From Aquipseudomonas alcaligenes (GTDB taxonomy: Bacteria; Pseudomonadota; Gammaproteobacteria; Pseudomonadales; Pseudomonadaceae), in contig NZ_FTNW01000004.1 in NCBI RefSeq assembly GCF_900156545.1, positions 186,001-250,000 of the forward strand: a DNA stretch of 64,000 nucleotides, written 5' to 3'. The notes below the pieces were generated by a model. The model was not told the DNA's origin and did not search any database. It saw nothing but the letters and a program-made list of their open reading frames with translations. The position numbers were made by a program, and so were the translations under genes. How positions within the stretch are numbered: the first letter of the stretch is position 1; the number at the start of each line of letters is the position of its first letter. Below are positions 1 through 7,870 of this stretch, in pieces.

Positions 1-246
1 GAACAGCATCAGGGTCGGAATGCCACGCACGCCGTACTTCGGCGGGGTTTCCTGGTTCTCGTCGATGTTCAGCTTGCAGACCTTCAGCTTGCCGGCATAG
101 GTCTGGGCAATCTCGTCCAGTACCGGGGCGATCATCTTGCACGGACCGCACCATTCGGCCCAGTAGTCGACCAGAACCGGGCCTTCGGCCTTGATCACGT
201 CGGCTTCGAAGCTGGCATCGCTGACGTTGGTGATGAAGTCGCTCAT
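1..246 (-). CDS. trxA: Thioredoxin (3' part outside window)
   Basis: The minus strand from the ATG at 246 encodes the N-terminal 82 residues of a classical thioredoxin; the C-terminus lies beyond the window edge. The redox-active WCGPC motif is at about residues 32-36, followed by [11 protein letters not shown] and the cis-proline segment GIPTLMLF. Thioredoxin reduces protein disulfides in the cytoplasm and is itself reduced by TrxB. It is divergent from ppx across 215 bp, the same arrangement as in P. aeruginosa (PA5240/PA5241, recalled). Confidence 0.97.
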   Translation of the reverse strand, partial: MSDFITNVSDASFEADVIKAEGPVLVDYWAEWCGPCKMIAPVLDEIAQTYAGKLKVCKLNIDENQETPPKYGVRGIPTLMLF

Positions 247-330
247 GTACAGTCTCCGTGACTCGGAAGCAAAAAAGTGGCGCCATCATAGCCCGCATCC
301 GTCCATGCTGAAAGCCGCTGGCCATTGAGC

Positions 331-354
331 TTGACTATCAATGCTTTTGATAGT
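331..354. promoter_or_regulatory. Inverted repeat between trxA and ppx
   Basis: ACTATCAA (334-341) and TTGATAGT (347-354) form a perfect 8-bp inverted repeat with a 5-nt centre, lying in the intergenic space of two divergent genes. A TTGACT hexamer at 331-336 overlaps it. The shape fits a LysR-type or other dimeric regulator site, but the regulator is not identifiable. OxyR was considered, but the CTAT/ATAG half-site spacing (11 nt instead of 7) does not fit. Confidence 0.4.
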
Positions 355-461
355 GCCGATGAAAGACTACGGCAAGCCGGCCATCGCCGGTTAACATGCA
401 ACCATTGAGGTGGCCGCTCGCGCAGAGAGAGGGCCGACGTTTTGCCAAGGGACCCTATTGC

Positions 462-1961
462 ATGCCCACTACCGCCAAAGAGTTTCCCCTGATCGCCGCC
501 ATCGACCTGGGCTCCAACAGCTTCCACATGGTGCTGGCCAAGGCCGATCACGGCGAAATCCGCATCCTCGAGCGGCTCGGCGAGAAAGTTCAGCTGGCTG
601 CGGGCCTGGATGAGGAGCGCCAGCTCAGCGAAGAGGCCATGCAGCGCGGCCTGGACTGCCTGCGCCGCTTTGGCCAGCTGATCCAGGGCCTGCCGCAGGG
701 CGCCGTGCGCATCGTCGGCACCAACGCCCTGCGCGAGGCGCGCAACCGCGCCGAGTTCATCCGCCGCGCCAACGAGCTGCTCGGCCACCAGGTGGAAGTC
801 ATCTCCGGTCGCGAGGAAGCGCGCCTGATCTACCTAGGTGTGTCGCACAGCATCGCCGACACCCCCGGCAAGCGCCTGGTCGTCGACATCGGCGGCGGCA
901 GTACCGAGTTCATCGTCGGCCAGCGCTTCGAGCCGCTGCTGCGCGAGAGCCTGCAGATGGGCTGCGTCAGCTTCACCCAGCGCTACTTCCGTGACGGCAA
1001 GGTCACCCCGGCGCGCTACGCCCAGGCCTACACCGCCGCGCGGCTGGAACTGATGAACATCGAGCAGGGCCTGCAGCGCCTGGGCTGGCAGGAGTCGGTC
1101 GGTGCCTCCGGAACCATTCGCGCCGTGGGCCTGGCGATCAAGGCCGGCGGCCTGGGCAACGGCGAGATCAACCCCGAGGGCCTGGCCTGGCTGAAGCGCA
1201 AGGTGTTCAAGCTGGGCGAGGTGGACAAGCTGGAGATCGACGGCATCAAGCCTGACCGCCGGCAGATTTTCCCGGCCGGCCTAGCCATCGCCGAGGCCAT
1301 CTTCGACGCCCTCGACCTGCAGCGCATGGATCATTCCGAAGGCGCGCTGCGCGAGGGTGTGCTCTACGACCTGCTCGGCCGCCACCATCACGAGGACGTG
1401 CGCGAACGCACCCTGGGCGCGCTGATGGAGCGCTACCACGTCGACCTGCAGCAGGCCGCGCGGGTCGAGGCCAAGGCGTTGCAGGCCCTGGAAAAAGTCG
1501 CCGAGGCCTGGCAACTGGACCAGGACTGGCACCGCGACCTGCTGCAGTGGGGCGCGCGGGTCCACGAGATCGGCCTGGACATCGCCCACTACCAGTACCA
1601 CAAGCATGGCGCCTACCTGATCGAGCACTCGGACCTGTCCGGCTTCTCCCGCCGTGACCAGCTGATGCTGGCCCTGCTGGTGCGCGGCCACCGCCGCAAC
1701 ATCCCCAAGGACCGCTTCGCCGAGTTCGGCGACGACGGCGTGCAGCTGCTGCGCCTGTGCGTACTGCTGCGCTTCGCCATCCTGTTCCACCACATCCGCG
1801 GTACCCAGGAAATGCCCAAGGTGCAGCTCAAGGCCGGCCCGCAGAGCCTCGACCTGACCTTCCCGGAAGGCTGGCTGGCCGCCAACCCGCTGACCCAGGC
1901 CGACTTCGAACAGGAAGCCGAGTGGCTGACCCGCATCAACTTCGTGCTGACCGTGCGCTGA
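462..1961 (+). CDS. ppx: Exopolyphosphatase
   Basis: A 499-residue Ppx/GppA-family enzyme that removes terminal phosphate from polyphosphate. The sugar-kinase-like phosphate loops are visible: [12 protein letters not shown] at about residues 14-25, and DIGGGSTEF starting near residue 142. The C-terminal half carries an HD-like helical domain. The ATG at 462 (MPTTAKEF) was preferred over the upstream in-frame ATG at 396 because family members start a few residues before the first strand. ppk, the usual convergent neighbour in P. aeruginosa, is absent; serA follows instead. Confidence 0.96.
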   Translation: MPTTAKEFPLIAAIDLGSNSFHMVLAKADHGEIRILERLGEKVQLAAGLDEERQLSEEAMQRGLDCLRRFGQLIQGLPQGAVRIVGTNALREARNRAEFIRRANELLGHQVEVISGREEARLIYLGVSHSIADTPGKRLVVDIGGGSTEFIVGQRFEPLLRESLQMGCVSFTQRYFRDGKVTPARYAQAYTAARLELMNIEQGLQRLGWQESVGASGTIRAVGLAIKAGGLGNGEINPEGLAWLKRKVFKLGEVDKLEIDGIKPDRRQIFPAGLAIAEAIFDALDLQRMDHSEGALREGVLYDLLGRHHHEDVRERTLGALMERYHVDLQQAARVEAKALQALEKVAEAWQLDQDWHRDLLQWGARVHEIGLDIAHYQYHKHGAYLIEHSDLSGFSRRDQLMLALLVRGHRRNIPKDRFAEFGDDGVQLLRLCVLLRFAILFHHIRGTQEMPKVQLKAGPQSLDLTFPEGWLAANPLTQADFEQEAEWLTRINFVLTVR

Positions 1962-1978
1962 GGATTCTGCGGACACAA

Positions 1979-2004
1979 AAAAGGGAGGCCTAGGCCTCCC
2001 TTTT
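1979..2004. terminator. Bidirectional terminator between ppx and serA
   Basis: A perfect palindrome with half-site AAAAGGGAGGCCT carries A and T tracts on both sides, placed between two convergent genes. It can terminate ppx on the plus strand and serA on the minus strand. Confidence 0.85.
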
Positions 2005-2022
2005 CGTTGCCGTGCAGCGCTC

Positions 2023-3252
2023 TTAGAACAGAACGCGGCTGCGGATGGTGCCGGTCACGTGCTGCAGCTTCTCCAGCGCCAAGTCGGAGTACTCGGCGTC
2101 GACGTCGATCACCACGTAGCCGACCTTGTCGTTGGTCTGCAGGAACTGGCCGGAGATGTTGATGCCGTTGTCGGCAAACACCTTGTTGATCTCGCTCATC
2201 ACGCCCGGCACGTTCTGGTGGATATGCAGCAGACGATGCTTGCCCGGGTGCGCCGGCAGGGCAACTTCCGGGAAGTTCACGGAAGATACCGAGGTGCCGT
2301 TGTCGCTGTACTTGACCAGTTTCTCGGCCACTTCCAGGCCGATGTTGGCCTGGGCTTCGGCGGTGGAGCCGCCGATGTGCGGGGTCAGGATCACGCGATC
2401 CAGGCCGCGCAGCGGGCTTTCGAACTCTTCATCGTTGGACTTCGGCTCGACCGGGAACACGTCGATGGCGGCGCCGATCAGGTGCTCGTCCTTGATCGCG
2501 GCGGCCAGGTGGTCCAGCTCGACCACGGTGCCGCGCGCGGCGTTGATCAGGATGCCGCCCTTCTTCATGGCGCGGATTTCCTTCTCGCCGATCATCCACT
2601 GGGTGGACGGCAGCTCCGGCACGTGCAGCGACACGATGTCGCACAGGCCCAGCAGCTCGTGCAGGTTGCCGATCTGCGTGGCGTTGCCCAGCGGCAGCTT
2701 GGTCACGGTGTCGTAGAAGAACACCTGCATGCCCAGCGCCTCGGCCAGCACCGAGAGCTGAGTGCCGATCGAGCCGTAGCCGACGATACCGAGCTTCTTG
2801 CCACGGATCTCGAAGGAATTGGCCGCCGACTTGATCCAGCCGCCGCGGTGGCAGGAGGCGTTTTTCTCCGGGATGCCGCGCAGCAGCAGGATGGCCTCGG
2901 CCAGCACCAGTTCGGCCACCGAGCGGGTGTTGGAGTAGGGGGCGTTGAACACGGCGATACCGCGCTCACGAGCGGCGTCCAGGTCGACCTGGTTGGTGCC
3001 GATGCAGAAGCAGCCGACGGCGACCAGCTTCTTGGCGCAGTCGAAGACCTCGGCGGTCAGCTGGGTACGCGAACGAATGCCAACGAAGTGGGCATCGGCG
3101 ATCTTGGCCTTCAGCTCGTCGTCGGACAGGGCGCCCTTGAGGTACTCGATGTTGGTGTAGCCAGCGGCCTTCAGGGTGTCGACGGCGTTCTGGTGCACGC
3201 CTTCCAGCAGAAGGAACTTGATCTTGCTCTTGTCGAGAGAGGTCTTGCTCAT
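2023..3252 (-). CDS. serA: D-3-phosphoglycerate dehydrogenase
   Basis: A 409-residue enzyme for the first step of serine synthesis (3-phosphoglycerate to phosphohydroxypyruvate, NAD-linked). Seen: the Rossmann motif GIVGYGSIGTQL, the INAARGT segment holding the catalytic arginine region, the LTPHIGGST catalytic histidine, and a C-terminal ACT domain (about residues 335-409) for serine feedback. SerA also reduces 2-oxoglutarate to D-2-hydroxyglutarate in Pseudomonas. The divergent neighbour encodes the enzyme that re-oxidises this product, so the pair forms a functional couple. Confidence 0.97.
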   Translation of the reverse strand: MSKTSLDKSKIKFLLLEGVHQNAVDTLKAAGYTNIEYLKGALSDDELKAKIADAHFVGIRSRTQLTAEVFDCAKKLVAVGCFCIGTNQVDLDAARERGIAVFNAPYSNTRSVAELVLAEAILLLRGIPEKNASCHRGGWIKSAANSFEIRGKKLGIVGYGSIGTQLSVLAEALGMQVFFYDTVTKLPLGNATQIGNLHELLGLCDIVSLHVPELPSTQWMIGEKEIRAMKKGGILINAARGTVVELDHLAAAIKDEHLIGAAIDVFPVEPKSNDEEFESPLRGLDRVILTPHIGGSTAEAQANIGLEVAEKLVKYSDNGTSVSSVNFPEVALPAHPGKHRLLHIHQNVPGVMSEINKVFADNGINISGQFLQTNDKVGYVVIDVDAEYSDLALEKLQHVTGTIRSRVLF

Positions 3253-3332
3253 CGGAGTACCTGTGGTCCCACAAAAAGTGTCAGGAAATCGGCCGGGGCC
3301 GACCCCGTGGATCGGCGCGGGGGCACGATTGA

Positions 3333-3362
3333 CGGGGTGCGTATGCTAGCATATGCACCCCG
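3333..3362. promoter_or_regulatory. 30-bp palindrome in the serA / D2HGDH divergent promoter
   Basis: CGGGGTGC at 3333 and GCACCCCG ending at 3362 enclose the self-complementary core TATGCTAGCATA. Only one pair in 30 bp is imperfect (G opposite T). TATGCT occurs on both strands within the core, resembling back-to-back -10 elements, and TTGACG at 3329 could be a -35 for the plus strand. It is likely an operator or shared promoter for two metabolically coupled genes; no cognate regulator is known to me. Confidence 0.6.
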
Positions 3363-3428
3363 CGAAACGCCCACCCCTGACCGATGAAGCGTTCTCAGGG
3401 TGACCATGAATCGTTTGAGAGTTCCCAG

Positions 3429-4823
3429 ATGACCAATCCTGCCCTGATCGACGAGCTGAAGACCCTGGTGGAGCCCGGCAAGGTGCTGACCGATGCCGAT
3501 TCTCTCAACGCCTACGGCAAGGATTGGACCAAGCACTTCGCCCCGGCACCAACCGCCATCGTCTTCCCCAAGACCATCGAGCAGGTGCAGGCCATCGTGC
3601 GCTGGGCCAACCAGCACAAGATCGCCCTGGTGCCCTCCGGCGGCCGTACCGGCCTGTCCGCCGCCGCCGTGGCGGCCAACGGCGAGGTCGTGGTGGCCTT
3701 CGACTACATGAACCAGATCCTCGCCTTCAACGAGTACGACCGCACCGTGGTGTGCCAGCCGGGCGTGGTGACCAAGCAGCTGCAGCAATACGCCGAGGAC
3801 AAGGGCCTGTACTACCCGGTAGACTTCGCCTCCTCGGGCTCCAGCCAGCTGGGCGGCAACATCGGCACCAATGCCGGCGGCATCAAGGTGATCCGCTACG
3901 GCATGACCCGCAACTGGGTGGCCGGCCTGAAAGTGGTCACCGGCACCGGCGAGCTGCTGGAGCTGAACCGCGACCTGATCAAGAACGCCACCGGTTACGA
4001 CATGCGCCAGCTGTTCATCGGCGCCGAAGGGACGCTCGGCTTCGTCGTGGAAGCCACCATGCGCCTGGAGCGCGCGCCAAAGAACCTCACCGCGATGGTC
4101 CTCGGCACACCGGACTTCGACTCGATCATGCCGGTACTGCACGCCTTCCAGGGCAAGCTGGACCTGACCGCCTTCGAGTTCTTCTCCGACAAGGCCCTGG
4201 CCAAGATCCTGGCCCGTGGCGACGTGCCGCCGGCCTTCGACACCGATTGCCCGTTCTACGCGCTGCTGGAGTTCGAGGCGAGCACCGAGGAAGTGGCCAA
4301 CCAGGCCCTGGAGACCTTCGAGCACTGCGTCGAGCAGGGCTGGGTGCTGGACGGCGTCATGAGCCAGAGCCAGCAGCAGCTGGAGAACCTGTGGAAGCTG
4401 CGCGAGTACATCTCCGAGACCATCAGCCACTGGACCCCGTACAAGAACGACATCTCGGTCACCGTTGGCCAGGTGCCGGCCTTCCTGCACGACATCGACC
4501 GCATCGTCGGCGACAACTACCCGGACTTCGAGGTGATCTGGTTCGGCCATATCGGCGACGGCAACCTGCACCTGAATATCCTCAAGCCGGAGAACCTGTC
4601 CAAGGACGAGTTCTTCGCCAAGTGCGCCATCGTCAACCAGTGGGTGTTCGAGACGGTGCAGAAGTACAACGGCTCGATCAGCGCCGAGCACGGCGTGGGC
4701 ATGACCAAGCGCGACTACCTGCACTACAGCCGTTCCGAGGCGGAGATTGGCTACATGAAGGCGATCAAGGCCGTGTTCGACCCGAACGGCATCATGAACC
4801 CGGGCAAGATTTTCCCGCTCTGA
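3429..4823 (+). CDS. FAD-linked D-2-hydroxyglutarate dehydrogenase
   Basis: A 464-residue FAD-binding oxidase of the GlcD/D2HGDH type. The PCMH-type FAD domain is at about residues 35-215 (IVFPKTIEQVQAIV, PSGGRTGLS, GNIGTNAGG), and the C-terminal FAD-oxidase domain contains GHIGDGNLHLN, a metal/substrate histidine region. In P. stutzeri and P. aeruginosa (PA0317) this enzyme oxidises the D-2-hydroxyglutarate made by SerA. The ATG at 3429 gives the 464-residue family length; the upstream in-frame ATG at 3384 would add 15 unrelated residues. Confidence 0.92.
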   Translation: MTNPALIDELKTLVEPGKVLTDADSLNAYGKDWTKHFAPAPTAIVFPKTIEQVQAIVRWANQHKIALVPSGGRTGLSAAAVAANGEVVVAFDYMNQILAFNEYDRTVVCQPGVVTKQLQQYAEDKGLYYPVDFASSGSSQLGGNIGTNAGGIKVIRYGMTRNWVAGLKVVTGTGELLELNRDLIKNATGYDMRQLFIGAEGTLGFVVEATMRLERAPKNLTAMVLGTPDFDSIMPVLHAFQGKLDLTAFEFFSDKALAKILARGDVPPAFDTDCPFYALLEFEASTEEVANQALETFEHCVEQGWVLDGVMSQSQQQLENLWKLREYISETISHWTPYKNDISVTVGQVPAFLHDIDRIVGDNYPDFEVIWFGHIGDGNLHLNILKPENLSKDEFFAKCAIVNQWVFETVQKYNGSISAEHGVGMTKRDYLHYSRSEAEIGYMKAIKAVFDPNGIMNPGKIFPL

Positions 4824-4830
4824 GTCTTAG

Positions 4831-4934
4831 CTCCCCTCTCCCCCCGGGAGAGGGGCCGGGGGGTGAGGGATTTCCGGGCCATTCCGAGCCGCCTGCGGCA
4901 CCCTCACCCCAACCCTCTCCCAGAGGGAGAGGGA
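4831..4934. repeat. CCCTCTCCC-type intergenic repeat, copy 1
   Basis: About 100 bp with two hairpin-forming ends (CCCTCTCC..GGGAGAGGGG and CCCTCTCCCAGAGGGAGAGG) around a GC-rich middle containing GGTGAGGG and CCCTCACC. The same family recurs at 7775, 42419 and, shortened, 43858. It sits between two co-directional genes. Confidence 0.75.
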
Positions 4935-4963
4935 GCATGTATCCCACCCGAGGAGTGTGGCCC

Positions 4964-5629
4964 ATGAGCTACCAGCACCAGTACATCGACGGCACGCCGA
5001 TCCACTTCCCGCTGGGCAAGGTGGTATGCGTCGGGCGCAACTATGCCGAGCACGCCGCCGAGCTGAACAATCCGATCCCGACCGAGCCGCTGCTGTTCAT
5101 CAAGCCCGGCAGCTGCACCGTGCCGATGGATGACGGCTTCGTCATTCCGCAGGAACGCGGCGCCGTGCACTTCGAGGCGGAGATTGCCGTGCTGATCGGC
5201 AAACCGCTGTCGAAGAAGCCGAGCGACGAAGAAGTGCGCGACGCCATCTCCGGCTATGCCCCGGCCCTGGACCTGACCCTGCGCGACGTGCAGGCCAAGC
5301 TCAAGGAGAAGGGCCTGCCCTGGGAACTGGCCAAGAGCTTCGATGGCGCCTATGTACTGGCCCCCTTCGTCGCGGCGGACGCGGTGGAAGACGTGCGCGA
5401 CATCGGCATCCGCCTGAGCATCGACGGCCAGCTGCGCCAGGACGGTAACAGCCGCGACATGCTCAACCCGATCATCCCGCTGATCCAGCACATCGCCGGC
5501 CACTTCAGCCTGCAGCCGGGCGACGTAGTCTCCACCGGCACCCCGGCCGGGGTCGGCCCGCTGACCAGCGGCGAGCAGGTGGACATCGAACTGGTTGGCC
5601 TCAGCCGCTTCGGCACCCGCGTGCTCTGA
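4964..5629 (+). CDS. Fumarylacetoacetate hydrolase family protein
   Basis: A 221-residue single-domain FAH-fold protein, the length of PA0318 (recalled). Seen: VCVGRNYAEHAAEL, LLFIKPGSC, HFEAEIAVLIGK (metal-binding Glu pair) and STGTPAGVGPL near the C-terminus. Family members include acylpyruvases and oxaloacetate decarboxylases; the substrate here is not set by sequence. AGGAG at 4951 supports the ATG at 4964. It follows the D2HGDH gene after a 140-bp gap holding the repeat, so it may be co-transcribed. Confidence 0.85.
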   Translation: MSYQHQYIDGTPIHFPLGKVVCVGRNYAEHAAELNNPIPTEPLLFIKPGSCTVPMDDGFVIPQERGAVHFEAEIAVLIGKPLSKKPSDEEVRDAISGYAPALDLTLRDVQAKLKEKGLPWELAKSFDGAYVLAPFVAADAVEDVRDIGIRLSIDGQLRQDGNSRDMLNPIIPLIQHIAGHFSLQPGDVVSTGTPAGVGPLTSGEQVDIELVGLSRFGTRVL

Positions 5630-5649
5630 GCGCGCGGGCGCTCTTCACA

Positions 5650-5677
5650 GAACTTTCACTCGTCATCCGTAGTCTGA
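5650..5677 (+). promoter_or_regulatory. AlgU (sigma-22)-like promoter
   Basis: GAACTT (5650-5655) and TCTGA (5673-5677) are separated by 17 nt, matching the known AlgU/RpoE consensus GAACTT-N16/17-TCTGA. Transcription would start near 5683, about 20 nt before the ATG at 5706. Confidence 0.65.
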
Positions 5678-5705
5678 GAGGCTCGAATTCCCCGAGCGCT
5701 CTCAG

Positions 5706-6623
5706 ATGTCCCTCGCCCGCCGCCGCAGCCTCACCCTCGCCCTGGTCATCACTGCCGCCTGCGTCACCGCCGTGGTGCGCTACATGCACTGGGACGACCG
5801 CACCCTGCTGTGGCTGAAGGAACAGAACCTGCCACTGGCCGACCGCGCCGCCAGCATCTGGCTGCCGGGCTACCGCGCTAGCATCGAGGGCAAACCGCTG
5901 GCTGGCCTGGAGGACGACGAAGCCTCGGACCTGGCGTACAACCCGCTCACCGGCACCCTGTTCACCGTTACCGGCAAGCTGCCGATGCTGGTCGAGCTGA
6001 GCCGCAGCGGCGAAGTGCTGCGGCGCATCGCCCTCAAGGGCTTCTCCAACCCGGAGGGCGTGGCCGTGCTGGAAAACGGCATGATCGCGCTGACCGACGA
6101 GCGCAAGCGCAACCTGTCGATCTTCGAGCTGGACCCGCAGACCCGCGAACTCGACCTGGCCGACGCCAAGCCCTTTGACCTGGGCTTCCCGGATGCCGGC
6201 AACAAGGGCTTCGAGGGCATCGCCTGGGACCCGGCGCAGCAGCGTCTGCTGCTGGGCAAGGAGCGCGCGCCTACCGCCATGTTCAGCCTGGGCAGCGACG
6301 GCCAGCGCCTGCTCGACCAGGAGCTGCGTCCGCTGCCGAGCTACGGCCTGGGCATGCGCAACCTGTCGGCGCTCAGCGTCGATCCGCGCACCGGTCATAT
6401 CCTCGCCCTCTCCGCCCAGTCGCGGCTGCTGCTGGAGCTGGACGAGAAGGGCGAGCCGGTCAGCTTCATCAGCCTGCTCGGCGGCCAGAGCGGCCTGGAA
6501 AGCCGCATCCCGCGCGCCGAAGGCGTGGCCATGGACGAGGAAGGCACCATCTATATGGTCAGCGAGCCGAACCTGTTCTATGTGTTCCGCAAGGACGAGC
6601 CCTTCGCCACCCCCCAAGGCTGA
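5706..6623 (+). CDS. SdiA-regulated-domain (YjiK-type) protein, copy 1
   Basis: 305 residues with a single N-terminal hydrophobic anchor (about residues 8-25) and a beta-propeller-like SdiA-regulated domain (SIWLPGYRASIEGKPLAGLEDD, GFSNPEGVAVL, NKGFEGIAWD, PRAEGVAMDEEGTIYMVSEPN). The domain is probably periplasmic; its biochemical role is unknown. It has a paralogue at 14335-15258. The AlgU-like promoter just upstream suggests envelope-stress control (inference). Confidence 0.85.
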   Translation: MSLARRRSLTLALVITAACVTAVVRYMHWDDRTLLWLKEQNLPLADRAASIWLPGYRASIEGKPLAGLEDDEASDLAYNPLTGTLFTVTGKLPMLVELSRSGEVLRRIALKGFSNPEGVAVLENGMIALTDERKRNLSIFELDPQTRELDLADAKPFDLGFPDAGNKGFEGIAWDPAQQRLLLGKERAPTAMFSLGSDGQRLLDQELRPLPSYGLGMRNLSALSVDPRTGHILALSAQSRLLLELDEKGEPVSFISLLGGQSGLESRIPRAEGVAMDEEGTIYMVSEPNLFYVFRKDEPFATPQG

Positions 6624-6692
6624 GCGTGGGGCGGGAGCGACCCGCGCGGCACATCAGTACGGGAGAGCCGCGGGTTTCTCCCGCCCTACAAC
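6624..6692. repeat. REP-like element (GCGACCCGCGCG family), copy 1
   Basis: GGGCGGGAGCGACCCGCGCG followed by CGCGGGTTTCTCCCGCCCTA forms a long imperfect hairpin. A related element with the same arms is at 63866-63932. It lies between convergent genes and may also help termination. Confidence 0.55.
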
Positions 6693-7727
6693 TCAGCGCA
6701 CGACGCTGTCGAAGCCCTGCAGCACATTGATCGCGTTGATGCCGATCTCCTCCACCGCATAACCACCCTCCATCACGAACAGGGTCTGCAGGCCCAGCGC
6801 ACCGATGACTTCGCCCATGCGCAGGTAGTCCGGGCTGTCCAGCTTGAACTGCGAGATCGGGTCTTCCTTGAAGGTGTCCACGCCCAGCGAGACGATCAGC
6901 GCATCCGGCGCATAGGCGGCGATCTGCCGGCAGGCGGCGGCCAGCGCCAGGCTCCAGGCCGACCAGTCGCTGCCGGCAGCCAGCGGATAGTTGAAGTTGA
7001 AGCCGCGACCGACACCCTCGCCCTTCTCGTCGGCATAGCCGAGGAAGAACGGGTACTCGAAGCGCGGGTCGCCGTGGATCGACGTGAACAGTACGTCGGC
7101 ACGGTCGTAGAAGATGTCCTGGGTGCCGTTGCCGTGGTGGTAGTCCACGTCGAGGATGGCCACGCGGCTGGCGCCCTGGTCGAGCATGGCCTGGGCGGCG
7201 ATGGCGGCGTTGTTGAAGTAGCAGTAGCCGCCCATGTAGTCGGCCGCTGCATGGTGGCCCGGCGGCCGGCACAGCGAGAACACCCCGCGCGCGCCCTTGG
7301 CCAGCTCGGCCTGGCCGGTCAGCGCGACGTTCACCGAACTGCTCACCGCCTGCCAGGTGCCGGCAGTGATCGGCACGCCGGCGTCGAAGCTGTAGTAGCC
7401 GAACTTGCCGTCGATGCAGTCCGGAATGGTCTGGCGCAGGCGGCGGTTGGGCCAGGTGAACGGCAGCATGTCGTAGTCGCGGCCCATGGCCTGCCACTCG
7501 GCCCAGGCGTCCTTGAGGAAATGCACGAAGCCTTCGTCGTGCACCCGCAGGATCGGCGCCAGGCCGAACTCGCGCGGCGCCACCACGTCGCCCAGCTTCA
7601 CCTTCTGCGCCCGCGCCAGCACCATGTCGGCGCGGCTGGGCTTCTCGAAGCAGGGCGTGAGCTGGCCGTCGATCAGCTCGTATTTGCCGTGGTGCAGATG
7701 ATGGTCGTCGCTGTAGATCGTCAGCAT
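6693..7727 (-). CDS. Acetylpolyamine amidohydrolase (histone-deacetylase family)
   Basis: A 344-residue arginase/deacetylase-fold zinc hydrolase removing acetyl groups from acetylputrescine or acetylcadaverine. Seen: the PPGHHAAADYMGGYCYFNN active-site His pair, the zinc ligands in LDVDYHHGNGTQDIF, and GVDTFKEDP near residue 270. It is equivalent in position and length to PA0321 (AphB-type acetylpolyamine amidohydrolase, recalled). It lies directly downstream of the polyamine ABC importer on the same strand, so imported acetylated amines could be deacetylated on arrival. Confidence 0.93.
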   Translation of the reverse strand: MLTIYSDDHHLHHGKYELIDGQLTPCFEKPSRADMVLARAQKVKLGDVVAPREFGLAPILRVHDEGFVHFLKDAWAEWQAMGRDYDMLPFTWPNRRLRQTIPDCIDGKFGYYSFDAGVPITAGTWQAVSSSVNVALTGQAELAKGARGVFSLCRPPGHHAAADYMGGYCYFNNAAIAAQAMLDQGASRVAILDVDYHHGNGTQDIFYDRADVLFTSIHGDPRFEYPFFLGYADEKGEGVGRGFNFNYPLAAGSDWSAWSLALAAACRQIAAYAPDALIVSLGVDTFKEDPISQFKLDSPDYLRMGEVIGALGLQTLFVMEGGYAVEEIGINAINVLQGFDSVVR

Positions 7728-7774
7728 GAGGGGCTCCCCGGACTCGCTAGGGTCCGTGACAGATGCAAATGAAG

Positions 7775-7860
7775 TTCCCTCTCCCCGCCGGGGAGAGGGT
7801 CAGGGAGAGGGATGGCCACAGCCCCTCTCCCCCGGCCCCTCTCCGTCAACGGCAGAGGGG
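7775..7860. repeat. CCCTCTCCC-type intergenic repeat, copy 2
   Basis: CCCTCTCCCCGCCGGGGAGAGG, a middle segment, and CCCCTCTCCGTCAACGGCAGAGGGG give two hairpins at the ends of an 86-bp element. It is in the gap between the binding-protein gene and the deacetylase gene, inside a presumed operon. Confidence 0.75.
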
Positions 7861-7870
7861 TGCCAAGTAG

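Noticed and set aside
331..354. OxyR site between trxA and ppx
   Set aside because: The CTAT and ATAG half-sites are 11 nt apart, not the 7 nt expected, and no second pair is present.
3524..4963. Open frame that reads through the D2HGDH gene into the FAH gene
   Set aside because: The first part is an Arg-rich shadow in another frame of the D2HGDH gene; only the part from the ATG at 4964, with its own AGGAG, is coding.
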